A DNA stretch of 64,000 bases from Halobacillus massiliensis. GTDB taxonomy: Bacteria > Bacillota > Bacilli > Bacillales > Halobacillaceae. Under the pieces are notes generated by a model, which saw only the letters and a program-made list of their open reading frames with translations, had not been told where the DNA came from and did not search any database. Made by a program: the position numbers and the translations under genes. Positions 27,345 through 36,743 of the stretch are shown here, piece by piece. Position 1 is the first letter of the stretch. Every line of letters starts with the position of its first letter. The stretch covers positions 3,181,676 to 3,245,675 of the forward strand of contig NZ_LT800499.1 of assembly GCF_900166625.1 (NCBI RefSeq), read 5' to 3'.

Positions 27345-28454
27345 CTACAGTTCAGGCAGTAAATGCTGCATTTCAATACTTGCCAGTACGAAAGATCCTA
27401 CACCGTGAAGATCATTGTCTGTTTTCGGCCGGTTGATATAATGTTCATAATCTCCAACACCCGTACCGATACAGATTTCCGGCATCACAAAATCACCGGC
27501 TTCATTAAATTTCATGCGCTCCAGCAGGCCGCGGTAACCTTTAACCGCCTGCTCCTTATAGCTTTCATCCACATGCCCTTCCCGAATTCCCCGAGCAATT
27601 GTATAAACAAACAACGCTGTACAAGATGTTTCCATCCAGTTGTCCTGCTCTTGAGGCTTATCTACCACCTGATACCACATCCCTGTTTCACCATCCTGAT
27701 AGCGCACGAGGCTCTCTACCATATTACTGAGGGCTTCCGTTAAATCCTTTCTTGATGGGTGATTCGCCGGCAGGAAGTCCAGAATTTCGTTATACGTAAT
27801 GCCATACCATCCGATGGCCCGGCCCCAGAATTCAGGTGACCGGCCTGTTTGAGGATCTGCCCATGACTGCTTTCTGCTTTCATCCCATGCGTGATGATAA
27901 AGCCCGGTATTTGGGTCAAGTGTATGTTTTCTCATCAGCCGTTCCTGTTCAAGAACCATTTCAATCAATTCAGCCTCGTTATAGGCTTTCGCATAGTTCA
28001 TCGCAAACACCCCGCCCATATAAAGCCCGTCCAGCCACATTTGGTAGGGATAATGATCTTTATGCCAAAATCCTCCATCAGATGTACGGTTTAATGTTGG
28101 AAACATGCTGCGGAGCTTTTTGGCAGCCTTGCGATAACGATCGTCTTCTTCCCGCTCATCAAGCTCAAACAGCAGGAGACCTGCCTGGATAGCATCCAGT
28201 TCTTTTCGATTCCAGAGAAAGTTTCCATTCTCATCGATATTATGATCCACATAAGCTTTTATATAATTGTAGTAATCGTCCCCGCCGGTAATTTCTTTTA
28301 GCTGCCGCATGCTTTCTAAGAAAACCCCCTGATGATAATGCCAGCGGCCGTCAGGTGGAAGTTCGGAAGCGGCATAAGTATTCATTAACGAATCACAGGC
28401 CGCTCTTCCCCAATCGAGTGGGGTTTTTAGCTTTTCTTTAACTTGTGTGTTCAT
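27345..28454 (-). CDS. yteR: Unsaturated rhamnogalacturonyl hydrolase, GH105 (YteR-like)
   Basis: A 369-aa cytosolic (alpha/alpha)6-barrel enzyme that removes the unsaturated galacturonyl residue from rhamnogalacturonan disaccharides. Conserved GH105 segments: 'WNRKELDAIQAG', 'YQMWLDGLYMGG' with probable catalytic Asp142 (Asp143 in B. subtilis YteR) and 'EFWGRAIGWYG'. No signal peptide. RBS GGAGGAGAG. It follows the ABC permease by 23 nt, so imported disaccharides are cut at once. Confidence 0.93.
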   Translation of the reverse strand: MNTQVKEKLKTPLDWGRAACDSLMNTYAASELPPDGRWHYHQGVFLESMRQLKEITGGDDYYNYIKAYVDHNIDENGNFLWNRKELDAIQAGLLLFELDEREEDDRYRKAAKKLRSMFPTLNRTSDGGFWHKDHYPYQMWLDGLYMGGVFAMNYAKAYNEAELIEMVLEQERLMRKHTLDPNTGLYHHAWDESRKQSWADPQTGRSPEFWGRAIGWYGITYNEILDFLPANHPSRKDLTEALSNMVESLVRYQDGETGMWYQVVDKPQEQDNWMETSCTALFVYTIARGIREGHVDESYKEQAVKGYRGLLERMKFNEAGDFVMPEICIGTGVGDYEHYINRPKTDNDLHGVGSFVLASIEMQHLLPEL

Positions 28455-28477
28455 CTATATCTCTCCTCCAATAAAAT

Positions 28478-29320
28478 TTAACCCTTCAATCCTGTGGAGC
28501 TGATTCCATCCACAATATACCTTTGGAAAATAAAGAAAATAACAAAAATCGGCAGAATACTTAACGTAGACATTGCAAACATGGCTCCCCAGTTCGTTAC
28601 GGAGTTTGGATCTGAAAATAACTTCAGGGCCAGGGATACAGGATATTTTTCAGGTGTCGAAAGATAAATCAGCGGTCCCATGAAATCGTCCCATCTCCAG
28701 TAAAAGGAGAAAATAGCAGATGTCATCATCGCCGGAACAACCAGTGGTACAATAATGCGGAAGAAAATGTTAAAGCTGTTACAGCCATCAATTTTTGCTG
28801 CTTCATCAAGCTCTGTTGGGATCGTACGAATAAACTGCATAATCAAAAAGATGAAGAAAGGAATTCCAAAGAAAGTTGGAAGAATCAATGGAAGATACGT
28901 ATCGATCCAGCCAAACTGGTTGAACATGATGTACTGGGGAATCATCACCATTTCAAAAGGAAGCATCATCGTAAGCATCATGCAGACAAACCAGATTCTC
29001 TTACCTGCAAATTTTATTCGGGCAAATCCATAAGCAATAACTGTGGAAGAGACAACACTTCCAACTGTGGCTATTACTGTAATAATCAAAGAGTTTGTAA
29101 AAAAGGTTGTGAACGTAATTCCTGCAAATCCATTCCATCCTTCAATATAGTTCTCAAAGTTGAATTCTTTCGGAATGAGCGAGTAAGAATCCACAAAAAC
29201 CTGGGAACTCTCTTTTAGCGAGCTGCTCACCATCCAAAGCAGCGGATAAATCATGATCGCTGCAAAAGATGCCATTAAAACATGCTGAATAGTCTTCTTA
29301 ACTGTTTTATTTTTCTTCAA
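28478..29320 (-). CDS. yesQ: Carbohydrate ABC permease (YesQ-like)
   Basis: A 280-aa MalG-type permease with six TMs and the EAA loop 'EAAKIDGCNSFNIFFRIIVPLV'. The C-terminus 'RYIVDGISSTGLKG' is typical of family-1 sugar importers. The start is TTG with AAGGAGGA 8 nt upstream. It is the second permease of the rhamnogalacturonan-type importer and 15 nt after the first. No ATPase is encoded here; these importers normally borrow a general MsmX-type ATPase. Confidence 0.92.
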   Translation of the reverse strand: MKKNKTVKKTIQHVLMASFAAIMIYPLLWMVSSSLKESSQVFVDSYSLIPKEFNFENYIEGWNGFAGITFTTFFTNSLIITVIATVGSVVSSTVIAYGFARIKFAGKRIWFVCMMLTMMLPFEMVMIPQYIMFNQFGWIDTYLPLILPTFFGIPFFIFLIMQFIRTIPTELDEAAKIDGCNSFNIFFRIIVPLVVPAMMTSAIFSFYWRWDDFMGPLIYLSTPEKYPVSLALKLFSDPNSVTNWGAMFAMSTLSILPIFVIFFIFQRYIVDGISSTGLKG

Positions 29321-29335
29321 AGAGCTTCCTCCTTT

Positions 29336-30316
29336 CTACTTGGCATCCGATTCATAGTGCACCCAGTGCTCAGAACTCTTAAAGATTAATGCCGTAAAAA
29401 TTCCTATGATGATAAGCATGACCCAAGCCATCGCAGAAGCATAACCCATATCAAAGTATTCAAAAGCCCGGCGATACATATACAAAACATAGAGAAGGGT
29501 ACTGTCTACAGGACCGCCGTTAGTAACAACGAAACTTGGGGTAAATGCCATAAACCCTTGAATTACCTGCATTATAGTGTTGAATAAGATTACGGGTGTT
29601 AATAATGGGATCGTAATGATAAAGAACTGACGTAAAGGTCCGGCTCCGTCCACACTTGACGCTTCGTAAAAGGTCTTTGGAATATTACGAAGACCTGCTA
29701 AGAAAATCAGCATCGAAGAACCAAACTGCCAACCGTATAGTAAAATCAAAGTCCAAATCGCTGTATCCGGATCACCCAGCCATGAATGAGTCGGGAATCC
29801 AATTAGCGAAAGGATGGAGTTAAAAGCACCATCATCACCAAACAGCTGACGCCACATAATAGACACGGCTATACTTCCTCCTACTACAGAGGGCAGATAT
29901 AGCAGTGTTCGGTAAAGACCAACCATTTCTACGACTTTATTTAAAGCGAGCGCAACAAGCAAGGCAAAAATGAGACGAAATGGTACGGCAATTCCTGCAT
30001 AGAAGAAGGTCACCTTCATTGCCTGCCAGAAAGTCGGGTCACCTGTAAACATACGTTCATAATTGGCAAGTCCGATCCAATTTGGTGTGCCCATCATATC
30101 GAAGTCTGTAAACGAAAGATAAAGCGAGTAAAGGATCGGAAACAGTGTTAATGAAAGAAATCCTATAATAAAAGGGGAAATAAACATGTACCCCGTTAAA
30201 TTTTTATTCCCGGTTGATACTTTTTTCTTAGGCGGCAAGACTTTCATTTGTTTCTTTATTTTCTGTTTCGTATGAGGAATCTCTTCAGATTCCTGTGTCT
30301 TTTTCTCAGGGATCAT
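29336..30316 (-). CDS. yesP: Carbohydrate ABC permease (YesP-like)
   Basis: A 326-aa MalF-type permease. A basic cytosolic N-terminal tail (about 40 residues, Lys-rich) precedes six TMs. The EAA loop is 'YEASSVDGAGPLRQFFIITIPLL'. The ATG at 30316 lies 6 nt after GAGGTG; a GTG 9 nt earlier would start inside that site. It partners YesQ and the lipoprotein YesO. Confidence 0.92.
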   Translation of the reverse strand: MIPEKKTQESEEIPHTKQKIKKQMKVLPPKKKVSTGNKNLTGYMFISPFIIGFLSLTLFPILYSLYLSFTDFDMMGTPNWIGLANYERMFTGDPTFWQAMKVTFFYAGIAVPFRLIFALLVALALNKVVEMVGLYRTLLYLPSVVGGSIAVSIMWRQLFGDDGAFNSILSLIGFPTHSWLGDPDTAIWTLILLYGWQFGSSMLIFLAGLRNIPKTFYEASSVDGAGPLRQFFIITIPLLTPVILFNTIMQVIQGFMAFTPSFVVTNGGPVDSTLLYVLYMYRRAFEYFDMGYASAMAWVMLIIIGIFTALIFKSSEHWVHYESDAK

Positions 30317-30354
30317 AATTTTCACCTCTTTTTTCGTATCTCTTGAAGATTAAG

Positions 30355-30404
30355 AAAAGGAAATGGTCCTGAATCCAGTTGTCTCAGGACCATCATTTCC
30401 TTTT
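30355..30404 (-). promoter_or_regulatory. Intra-operon hairpin after the sugar-binding protein gene
   Basis: Long imperfect hairpin with arms AAAAGGAAATG-GGTCCTGA and complement, then a short T stretch, directly after the yesO stop. It probably stabilises the lipoprotein mRNA or partly ends transcription so that the binding protein exceeds the permeases. Confidence 0.65.
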
Positions 30405-30408
30405 AAGA

Positions 30409-31710
30409 TTATCTGGCAAGGATTGCTTCTGATTCCGTTCTAAACTGTTGTGCAGCATCTTCTGGGCTGAGCTCTCCGTAAATAACAAGCTCATCCACTT
30501 TTTGCAGAGCACCTAGTACTTCTGAAGCCTGCGGCGGGAAGTTCGAATCAATTGGAGCACTTCTCTCAGTGACTTCTTCGATATATTCGTATACTTTCTT
30601 GTCTGTGTCACTTAAGTCATCCATTAATTCATTTCGAATGTCTTCTTTTAATGGCACTCCGCGGTCAGAACCTGCAATTTTATATACATCAATGTTATTG
30701 ATAAAGAAGTCGATAAAACGAGCTGCTTCTTCTTTATGTTCAGAGTTTTCAGCAATGGACCAGAGCATCGCAGGCTTTAAATACATAGCCTGTTCATTGT
30801 TTTCACCCGGAAGCAGTGTCATTTGAATGTTTTTATCTCCTGCTGAGCTGTCCAGTGCTGTAGCCTGGTTGGACCATCTGAAATCAAAGGCTGCTTCTCC
30901 GCGTACAATCAGCTCATCCTCTACCCCTTTAATTTGCTGAATCGTATCATAGCCAGGGACAGCTCCCGCTTCATGAAGTTTTACGTTACGCTCAAAATAA
31001 TCTACAAGCAGCTGATCGTCATCATATCCTAAAGCAGTACCATCTTCATTAAACAGCGTTTTGCCACTTTCTCTTAAATAGTATTCGAAAAGGTTCTTCG
31101 GCTCCATTAAGCGGGCACCGTATTCTCCAGTAGCTTCATTAATTTTTTGCGTATACTCATCGTAATCTTCCCAGCTCCAGTTTCCGTCAGATACATCTAC
31201 ACCTGCTTCATCAAGCATATCCTGATTGTAAAAGGCTGTCAGAGCATTCGTTCCAGTAGGAACCCCCTGTAATTTGTCATCCTTCATACCTGATTCAAGT
31301 ACTGTATCGCTTACTCCTTCGAGATCAATCGTTCCATCTTCAACAAAAGGAGTAATGTCCGCCAGTAATTCCTTATCCGCATACTGGTTTAAGTACTCAC
31401 CGAAGTTCTGCTGCATGATGTCAGGCAGATTGTTCCCTGATGCGGAAGCTGCCATCTTCTCAAAATATCCGTCAAATCCAGTGAATTCTGCATTAATTTT
31501 AATGTCAGGGTTTTCTTCTTCAAATGCTTTAATGATTTCTTGTGTCTGGTCATGCCGGCTTTGGGAACCCCACCAGGACATCGTCAGCTCGGTTACCCCA
31601 TCTTCACCGCCGTCGCTGTTTCCTTCTGCTTCGTCAGAACCTGAACAGGCTGAAAGAACCAGAACCGTCATCAGCGTTAATAAAAAAACCAACCATAATT
31701 TGCTCTTCAT
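30409..31710 (-). CDS. yesO: Sugar-binding lipoprotein (YesO-like)
   Basis: A 433-aa SBP family-1 lipoprotein: signal peptide with lipobox LSAC (residues 19-22), a Ser/Glu/Gly linker, then the two-lobed fold ('LTMSWWGSQSRHDQT' near the start). By context it binds rhamnogalacturonan or galacturonate oligomers, as B. subtilis YesO. RBS GGAGGGGG. First gene of a six-gene operon, with a cre site in the leader. Confidence 0.9.
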   Translation of the reverse strand: MKSKLWLVFLLTLMTVLVLSACSGSDEAEGNSDGGEDGVTELTMSWWGSQSRHDQTQEIIKAFEEENPDIKINAEFTGFDGYFEKMAASASGNNLPDIMQQNFGEYLNQYADKELLADITPFVEDGTIDLEGVSDTVLESGMKDDKLQGVPTGTNALTAFYNQDMLDEAGVDVSDGNWSWEDYDEYTQKINEATGEYGARLMEPKNLFEYYLRESGKTLFNEDGTALGYDDDQLLVDYFERNVKLHEAGAVPGYDTIQQIKGVEDELIVRGEAAFDFRWSNQATALDSSAGDKNIQMTLLPGENNEQAMYLKPAMLWSIAENSEHKEEAARFIDFFINNIDVYKIAGSDRGVPLKEDIRNELMDDLSDTDKKVYEYIEEVTERSAPIDSNFPPQASEVLGALQKVDELVIYGELSPEDAAQQFRTESEAILAR

Positions 31711-31733
31711 ACTATTTTCTCCCCCTCCAAATT

Positions 31734-31747
31734 TGAAAGCGCTTTCT
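31734..31747 (-). promoter_or_regulatory. cre site (CcpA) upstream of the sugar ABC operon
   Basis: TGAAAGCGCTTTCT, a near-perfect palindrome fitting the cre consensus, 24 bp before the yesO ATG and downstream of a possible -10 (TATGAT). It predicts carbon catabolite repression of the operon. Confidence 0.82.
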
Positions 31748-31861
31748 GTTTCATGTGTCTATCATAGAATTTATAGTTTTTTAAATAAATAAAATTTTCA
31801 GACATTCATGTTTAAAAAACAGACTTCTCCTTGATCCGTCATTTTTTTCTTAGAAACCCAT

Positions 31862-31893
31862 AAAAAAACTTATAGAGAACACTCTATAAGTCA
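31862..31893 (-). terminator. Terminator overlapping the stop of the YesN-like gene
   Basis: A 10-bp perfect stem ACTTATAGAG with CTCTATAAGT, a 4-nt loop, then T7 on the minus strand. The TAG stop lies in the left arm. Confidence 0.88.
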
Positions 31894-33443
31894 GCTTTTA
31901 CATTTTTGTAATCTGTCGGTGTCATCCCTGTATATTTTTTGAATACCTGTCCAAAATAGCGAGGATTATTGCCAAAACCAACCGCTTCGGCCACTTCAAA
32001 TATCTTTACATGATCGGAGTGTTCGATCATGTCAACTGCCTTTTCAATTCTGAGGTTAATTAAGAAGTTTGAAAACCGCTCTCCCTTTTCCTTTTTAAAC
32101 AGCTTTCCTAAATAATCAGAGTTCATATACAGGATTTCGGCTGCAATTTTGGACAGGGAAAGCTCTTCATCTCCCAGGTTATCTTCGACATAGCTGATTA
32201 CACGATCAATTATATGGCTCTGTGTCTGCTTCGTCTTCTCGTAATGATAACGGCTGATTTGTAATGCTGTCTGCTCAAGAAATTCTTTAAATTCATGAAG
32301 CCTGTCATATTGCTGAAACACCAGAACCTGTTTAAGGTATTCTTCCATGTCTTGTTTATCCGCCTGCCTGATTAATGCCAAGTACAGTTCCAGACAATGA
32401 GTCTGGACAAGGCCGGCTTCATATTTTTCCTGTTTTATCTCTTCAAAGAAATCTTCTAAATATTCCAGGGCTGTCTTTGAATCCCCGCTTCGAACAGCGA
32501 ACAATAGATCTTGATGATCATATTGTAATTCTTCCACGGGATTAGAAGGTTTCTTTAATTCCTGAACAGTTACGATGCTGCCTCCCTCGACATAGAACTG
32601 CTGTGTCAGACAGTCAAGAGCTTCTTTATACAGCTGGCGAAGCCGCTGTATGCTTCCTGCCTCACTGATAGCCGCAGAACACTCGAGGTTATAATAGTTG
32701 AAAAAATGTTCCTTAACTTGTTGCAAACAGGAAACCATTTCTCTCTGTAAGGAACGCTCGATTAGAATCACGACTCTATCGCCAATCGTTGTTTCCAATG
32801 TAATATAAGTGTCTTCCAATTGCTCGATGACCAGTTCTTTTAAGGCAAGCAAGTGTTCATATTCCGATGAACCTTCCACTTTCATTAATAAAATCCGGTA
32901 TTCATCGGCAGTCGTATGAAGCCCAAACACACTGCTGTAGTACTCCCAGTCCTTAACCCCATATTTTTTCGTTGTAATGAATTCTTTTAAAAACTGCTCC
33001 TTCGCCTTAGGCATAACACTTTGCAGGCTCTCCTTCATTTTCTCAAGAAATTGTTCTCTGGAACTTTTCTCATCAAGCGTCTTCACCACTTTTGTTAAAG
33101 CTTCTTCAATTTTATTTTCATCACTTGGCTTTAAAAGATAGTGTTGGACATTACATTCCATCGCCGTTTTGGCAAATTCAAATTCGTCATGTCCCGAAAG
33201 TACAATAAACTTTATTTCGGGGTTCGTCTGGTAAACCTTCTGTATGAGTTCGACTCCGTTTAACCCAGGCATTTTTATATCCGTAATTACGATATCGGGA
33301 GGATCGCTCATTATCATTTCATATGCCATCAGCCCGTGATGGGCCTTGGCTGCCAGCTCTGTACCACAGGCTTCCCAATTGACAATAGCCGCTATCCCTT
33401 CAAGAATGTTAATCTCATCATCAACAATCAGCACTTTATACAT
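31884..33443 (-). CDS. yesN: Response regulator with AraC output domain (YesN-like)
   Basis: A 519-aa regulator: receiver domain at residues 1-120 with phospho-acceptor Asp55 (VITDIKMPG), a long middle region (about 130-405), and a C-terminal AraC/XylS double HTH (about 415-515, 'ISYVEDNLGDEELSLSKIA', 'VGFGNNPRYFGQVFKKYTGMTP'). Longer than B. subtilis YesN (368 aa) because of the middle region. It lies 4 nt after the kinase gene. It probably activates the adjacent sugar ABC/GH105 operon in response to extracellular pectin fragments. Confidence 0.9.
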   Translation of the reverse strand: MYKVLIVDDEINILEGIAAIVNWEACGTELAAKAHHGLMAYEMIMSDPPDIVITDIKMPGLNGVELIQKVYQTNPEIKFIVLSGHDEFEFAKTAMECNVQHYLLKPSDENKIEEALTKVVKTLDEKSSREQFLEKMKESLQSVMPKAKEQFLKEFITTKKYGVKDWEYYSSVFGLHTTADEYRILLMKVEGSSEYEHLLALKELVIEQLEDTYITLETTIGDRVVILIERSLQREMVSCLQQVKEHFFNYYNLECSAAISEAGSIQRLRQLYKEALDCLTQQFYVEGGSIVTVQELKKPSNPVEELQYDHQDLLFAVRSGDSKTALEYLEDFFEEIKQEKYEAGLVQTHCLELYLALIRQADKQDMEEYLKQVLVFQQYDRLHEFKEFLEQTALQISRYHYEKTKQTQSHIIDRVISYVEDNLGDEELSLSKIAAEILYMNSDYLGKLFKKEKGERFSNFLINLRIEKAVDMIEHSDHVKIFEVAEAVGFGNNPRYFGQVFKKYTGMTPTDYKNVKADL

Positions 33444-33447
33444 TCAC

Positions 33448-35175
33448 TCACCCCATCTCATTCGTATAAGGAACTCTGATTATTACTTCTGTTCCTGTAC
33501 CGGGTTCACTATTGATTGTTATTCCGTACGCCTCTCCATACATCATCTTAATTCTTTCATTGATATTATTAATTCCAATCCCCGAGCTTCGTGATTTGAT
33601 GAGCCCCTGATATATTGCTTCCAGCTTGTCTTCTTCAATACCCGGGCCATTATCAGTAACAGAAATTTCTAAATCATCGTCGACTTCCTTAATCGTCACA
33701 ACGATACGACAGGAAGATACCATTTCTTCCAGTCCATGCTGAATTGCATTTTCCACGATAGGCTGGATAGAAAGCTTTGGAATATGTCCATCCTCCACTT
33801 CTTCAGAGACCTCCAGTGTGAAATCAAGCCGCTGATCATAACGATATTTTTGGATGGTAATATAATTCCTAACAATCTCCAGCTCTTCCTTTATTGTGAT
33901 CATCGGAGTTTTTTTACTTATTATATTTCTCATCATACTGCCAAGCGCTGCCGCCATCACTGAGATCTTCTCCTGCTTATTCACCTTGGCCATCCAGTTT
34001 ATTGAATCGAGTGTATTGTATAGAAAGTGCGGATTAATTTGAGCCTGAAGCGCTTTATATTCTGTTTCTTTTATCATTAGCTGCTTTGTATAATTCTCTT
34101 TAATTAATTCATTGATCCGGTTAATCATCAAACGGAAGTTGTTATGGAGGTCTCCTACTTCATCATTATAATGCTTGGCAGACAGCGGTTCTTCAAAATT
34201 TCCGCTCTGTACTTTCTTCATTTGAACCGTTAAGTCTTCAAGCGGTTTTGAGATATTATGAGCTGCTCTTCGGCTTAAAGTAATGGACAGTGTCAGCATC
34301 AATAAGAAACAGAGAATCATAATATTTTTAATAGTAAGCGTCTGGGAAGTGATGTTATCATAAGGCAGCAAGTGGTGGTACGTTAATTCCGAAAAATCCG
34401 AATGTGCATAGGATAATAAATATTTATTGCCGTCAATTTCCACAACATTGTAACCGTTTCCATCTTTTTCAGAAGAAAAGTCTTCTATTTCCCATTGGCC
34501 CTCTTCATTGCTTTGATAAAAGATTTCATTGTTACTCGTAATTACAAAGTCATTATTCGGTGAGAAGTTTAGGGTTTCTTTTATAAATTCATTCATATCT
34601 ATAGAAATAATTAAGGACCCCATATCCTGCAAGCTTAGATTCTGGGTTTGTCGAATCAATCGGGCTGATGAAATTCCATTACGCCCTTCAATCGTCGTCC
34701 AAATGTTTGCGCCTTTAGCGTCCTTTAGCAATCTTTGAATCTTGTTATAATCACTTTCTACTTCTGTGTTAAATCCGGTAGTGTACTTTTCACCGTTGCG
34801 GTCAATAATCTGCATTGATGAAATATACTTTCTAGTCGACGCATAAGCAAGCAAACGTTCAAGCAGACGGGTCCTCGTCTGATAGGTTTCACGGTTAAGG
34901 CTCTGCTCGTTCATAATATATAAATAGTTTTGTATGACAAAATCAGTACTAACTTGAAATGAAAGATTTTCTACAATATTCAGCTCTTTATCCAGCACGG
35001 ATGAAGAGAGCTGAAGCATGCCTGCTGATTCTTCATAAATCCTTTTTTCATATAAATTAGTGAAGTAATGGTAGGTTACCAGACCCATTGTTCCAAAAAT
35101 CATTAAAAGGAGGAGAGACATCGAAAAGATTTTGTTTCTGATTGAAAAGTTACTGTAAAAATGTTTATATTTCAT
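33448..35175 (-). CDS. yesM: Sensor histidine kinase (YesM-like)
   Basis: A 575-aa membrane kinase: TM1 (about residues 14-35), a large outer sensor domain, TM2 (about 280-300), HAMP, then a His-kinase domain of the LytS/YesM type with the phospho-His in 'NPHFLYNTLDSI' and an HATPase ('PIVENAIQHGLEE', 'DNGPGIEE'). Length fits B. subtilis YesM. Cotranscribed with the regulator. Confidence 0.92.
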   Translation of the reverse strand: MKYKHFYSNFSIRNKIFSMSLLLLMIFGTMGLVTYHYFTNLYEKRIYEESAGMLQLSSSVLDKELNIVENLSFQVSTDFVIQNYLYIMNEQSLNRETYQTRTRLLERLLAYASTRKYISSMQIIDRNGEKYTTGFNTEVESDYNKIQRLLKDAKGANIWTTIEGRNGISSARLIRQTQNLSLQDMGSLIISIDMNEFIKETLNFSPNNDFVITSNNEIFYQSNEEGQWEIEDFSSEKDGNGYNVVEIDGNKYLLSYAHSDFSELTYHHLLPYDNITSQTLTIKNIMILCFLLMLTLSITLSRRAAHNISKPLEDLTVQMKKVQSGNFEEPLSAKHYNDEVGDLHNNFRLMINRINELIKENYTKQLMIKETEYKALQAQINPHFLYNTLDSINWMAKVNKQEKISVMAAALGSMMRNIISKKTPMITIKEELEIVRNYITIQKYRYDQRLDFTLEVSEEVEDGHIPKLSIQPIVENAIQHGLEEMVSSCRIVVTIKEVDDDLEISVTDNGPGIEEDKLEAIYQGLIKSRSSGIGINNINERIKMMYGEAYGITINSEPGTGTEVIIRVPYTNEMG

Positions 35176-35262
35176 GGCCCTCCCCCTCTCACCATCAATT
35201 TGTAAGAAAATTATAACATATTTCGACGTTTTCCTATTGTTAATAATTGGGTATGGTATATG

Positions 35263-36576
35263 TTAAGCAGATTGCGCTTTATGTTGTTTTTCCCTTTTAT
35301 TCAATCGGAACACAATCCATAATACGAGAATCAGACACGATAACTCACCTAAAGAAGCAGCAATCGAACCGTTCACTCCATTCCATGATGGAAAGAAATA
35401 GACGAGTGTTAAAAGAGCCCCTGTTACGACAAGCAGATTTAAGAGCTGCGCTGCAATCATGCGATGTGTTTCTCTATGAAGCATCAAAAAGCCGTTCAAG
35501 AAGTCAATCCACGGAAACACGAGAGTTTTAATCATAAAAAATTGAAGGACCGCTAATGTTGTCAAAGTGAGTTCTTCCTCTGCACCCATGACCGAATTCA
35601 TAAACCATAATCCGATCGGTGTATAGCATAAAAAGGCCAAACACACTGTAGGAATGACACTGATTACAGTGATATATCTAAACACTTTCTGCTTATTTTC
35701 CTCATAAAGCTGGAGTACGAGCTGATGTGTGTACATAAAGAAACTGAGCAGCATCTGCGTAATGCTGAATGCCAGGGCAAAAGAAGCTATCCCCATTTCA
35801 ATATCTTCCGTTTTTGATAAAAAAACATAGATGACAGGTACCAGAATAGTCTGAATAACAAAATAGAAAACTAACGGAAAATAAAACTTGGAAATCTCTC
35901 GGTTATTCAAAGAAGAAGTCTTTGTCCCCTCAGCATCTGCATCAAGTAATTGATGTCCCTTCCATATACTGATGAGACATTCAATCACCATTCCCGTCAA
36001 GAATAAGATCGCACCTGTAGCGCTTGTCACATAATCGAATAACACAAACAAATAGGCCGCAGACAGCATAGCGCTCAGCCGAATAACAACCATAATAGTC
36101 AGCCACTTCGTCTTCAGATGGCTAATGATAATTCCTTGGTAGAGGCCGCGGATACCCGAAAAAACAATAACAAACAGAATGACTTTAAAAGTCACAGAAA
36201 TCGTATACACCATGGTTTCATCAGCATTGAAAAGCTGCACATAAACCCATTCTCCAAAAGGACTGTAAATCATCAGCAGACAAATCATCATGATAAAAGC
36301 CAGCGGCCAGATCATAAAAACGGCAAGCTTTTTAAATGACCGCGTATCCTTTACTAAAGCTGAACAAGTCTGTCGAAACACGATAACAGGTCTTTCTATG
36401 ATCCCAAAAATGGCAAACGCGACAGCATAGCACGCAATGATAAATGCAGCGTTATCCCCCCTGCTCAGCGTTCCATTAATAATAACGTGAGTAATAGCGG
36501 TTAAACTTGCCGAGAAACCGAGTGGAATAAAAAAGGCATTCAGCTGGTTGTATGAGAGCGACGAATTCTCTTTCAT
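35263..36576 (-). CDS. Multi-pass membrane protein, MOP/MATE-like
   Basis: A 437-aa protein with about 12 hydrophobic segments and no soluble domain. The pattern (paired helices 'IIACYAVAFAIFGIIERPVIVFRQ', 'GIRGLYQGIIISHLKTKWLTIMVVIRLSAM') resembles MATE/polysaccharide-flippase-type MOP carriers, but I cannot name a subfamily. It lies between the two-component system and the lyase gene, so a role in handling pectin products or their effects is possible. RBS AGAAGGA. Confidence 0.6.
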   Translation of the reverse strand: MKENSSLSYNQLNAFFIPLGFSASLTAITHVIINGTLSRGDNAAFIIACYAVAFAIFGIIERPVIVFRQTCSALVKDTRSFKKLAVFMIWPLAFIMMICLLMIYSPFGEWVYVQLFNADETMVYTISVTFKVILFVIVFSGIRGLYQGIIISHLKTKWLTIMVVIRLSAMLSAAYLFVLFDYVTSATGAILFLTGMVIECLISIWKGHQLLDADAEGTKTSSLNNREISKFYFPLVFYFVIQTILVPVIYVFLSKTEDIEMGIASFALAFSITQMLLSFFMYTHQLVLQLYEENKQKVFRYITVISVIPTVCLAFLCYTPIGLWFMNSVMGAEEELTLTTLAVLQFFMIKTLVFPWIDFLNGFLMLHRETHRMIAAQLLNLLVVTGALLTLVYFFPSWNGVNGSIAASLGELSCLILVLWIVFRLNKREKQHKAQSA

Positions 36577-36692
36577 TGTTTAGTCCTTCTTTCAATTGTT
36601 TATATATAGGAAATTGCCAGTTCATTAAAGTTTGGCACTCTTAAACTCCAGGCAGTTCCCCTAAGAAATGCATTCTTTAGTCGAAAATTTTA

Positions 36693-36731
36693 AAACAAAC
36701 CCCCGGAGAGATTTTACGATTCTCCGAGGGC
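36693..36731 (-). terminator. Terminator after the PL9 lyase gene
   Basis: A 10-bp stem CCCTCGGAGA with TCTCCGGGGG (one G-T), then TTTGTTTT on the minus strand, 13 nt past the stop. Confidence 0.85.
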
Positions 36732-36743
36732 ATTTTTTATTTA

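Noticed and set aside
31274-31792. 172-codon plus-strand frame
   Set aside because: Antisense to the yesO gene, no ribosome site, no family; a shadow of the coding strand.
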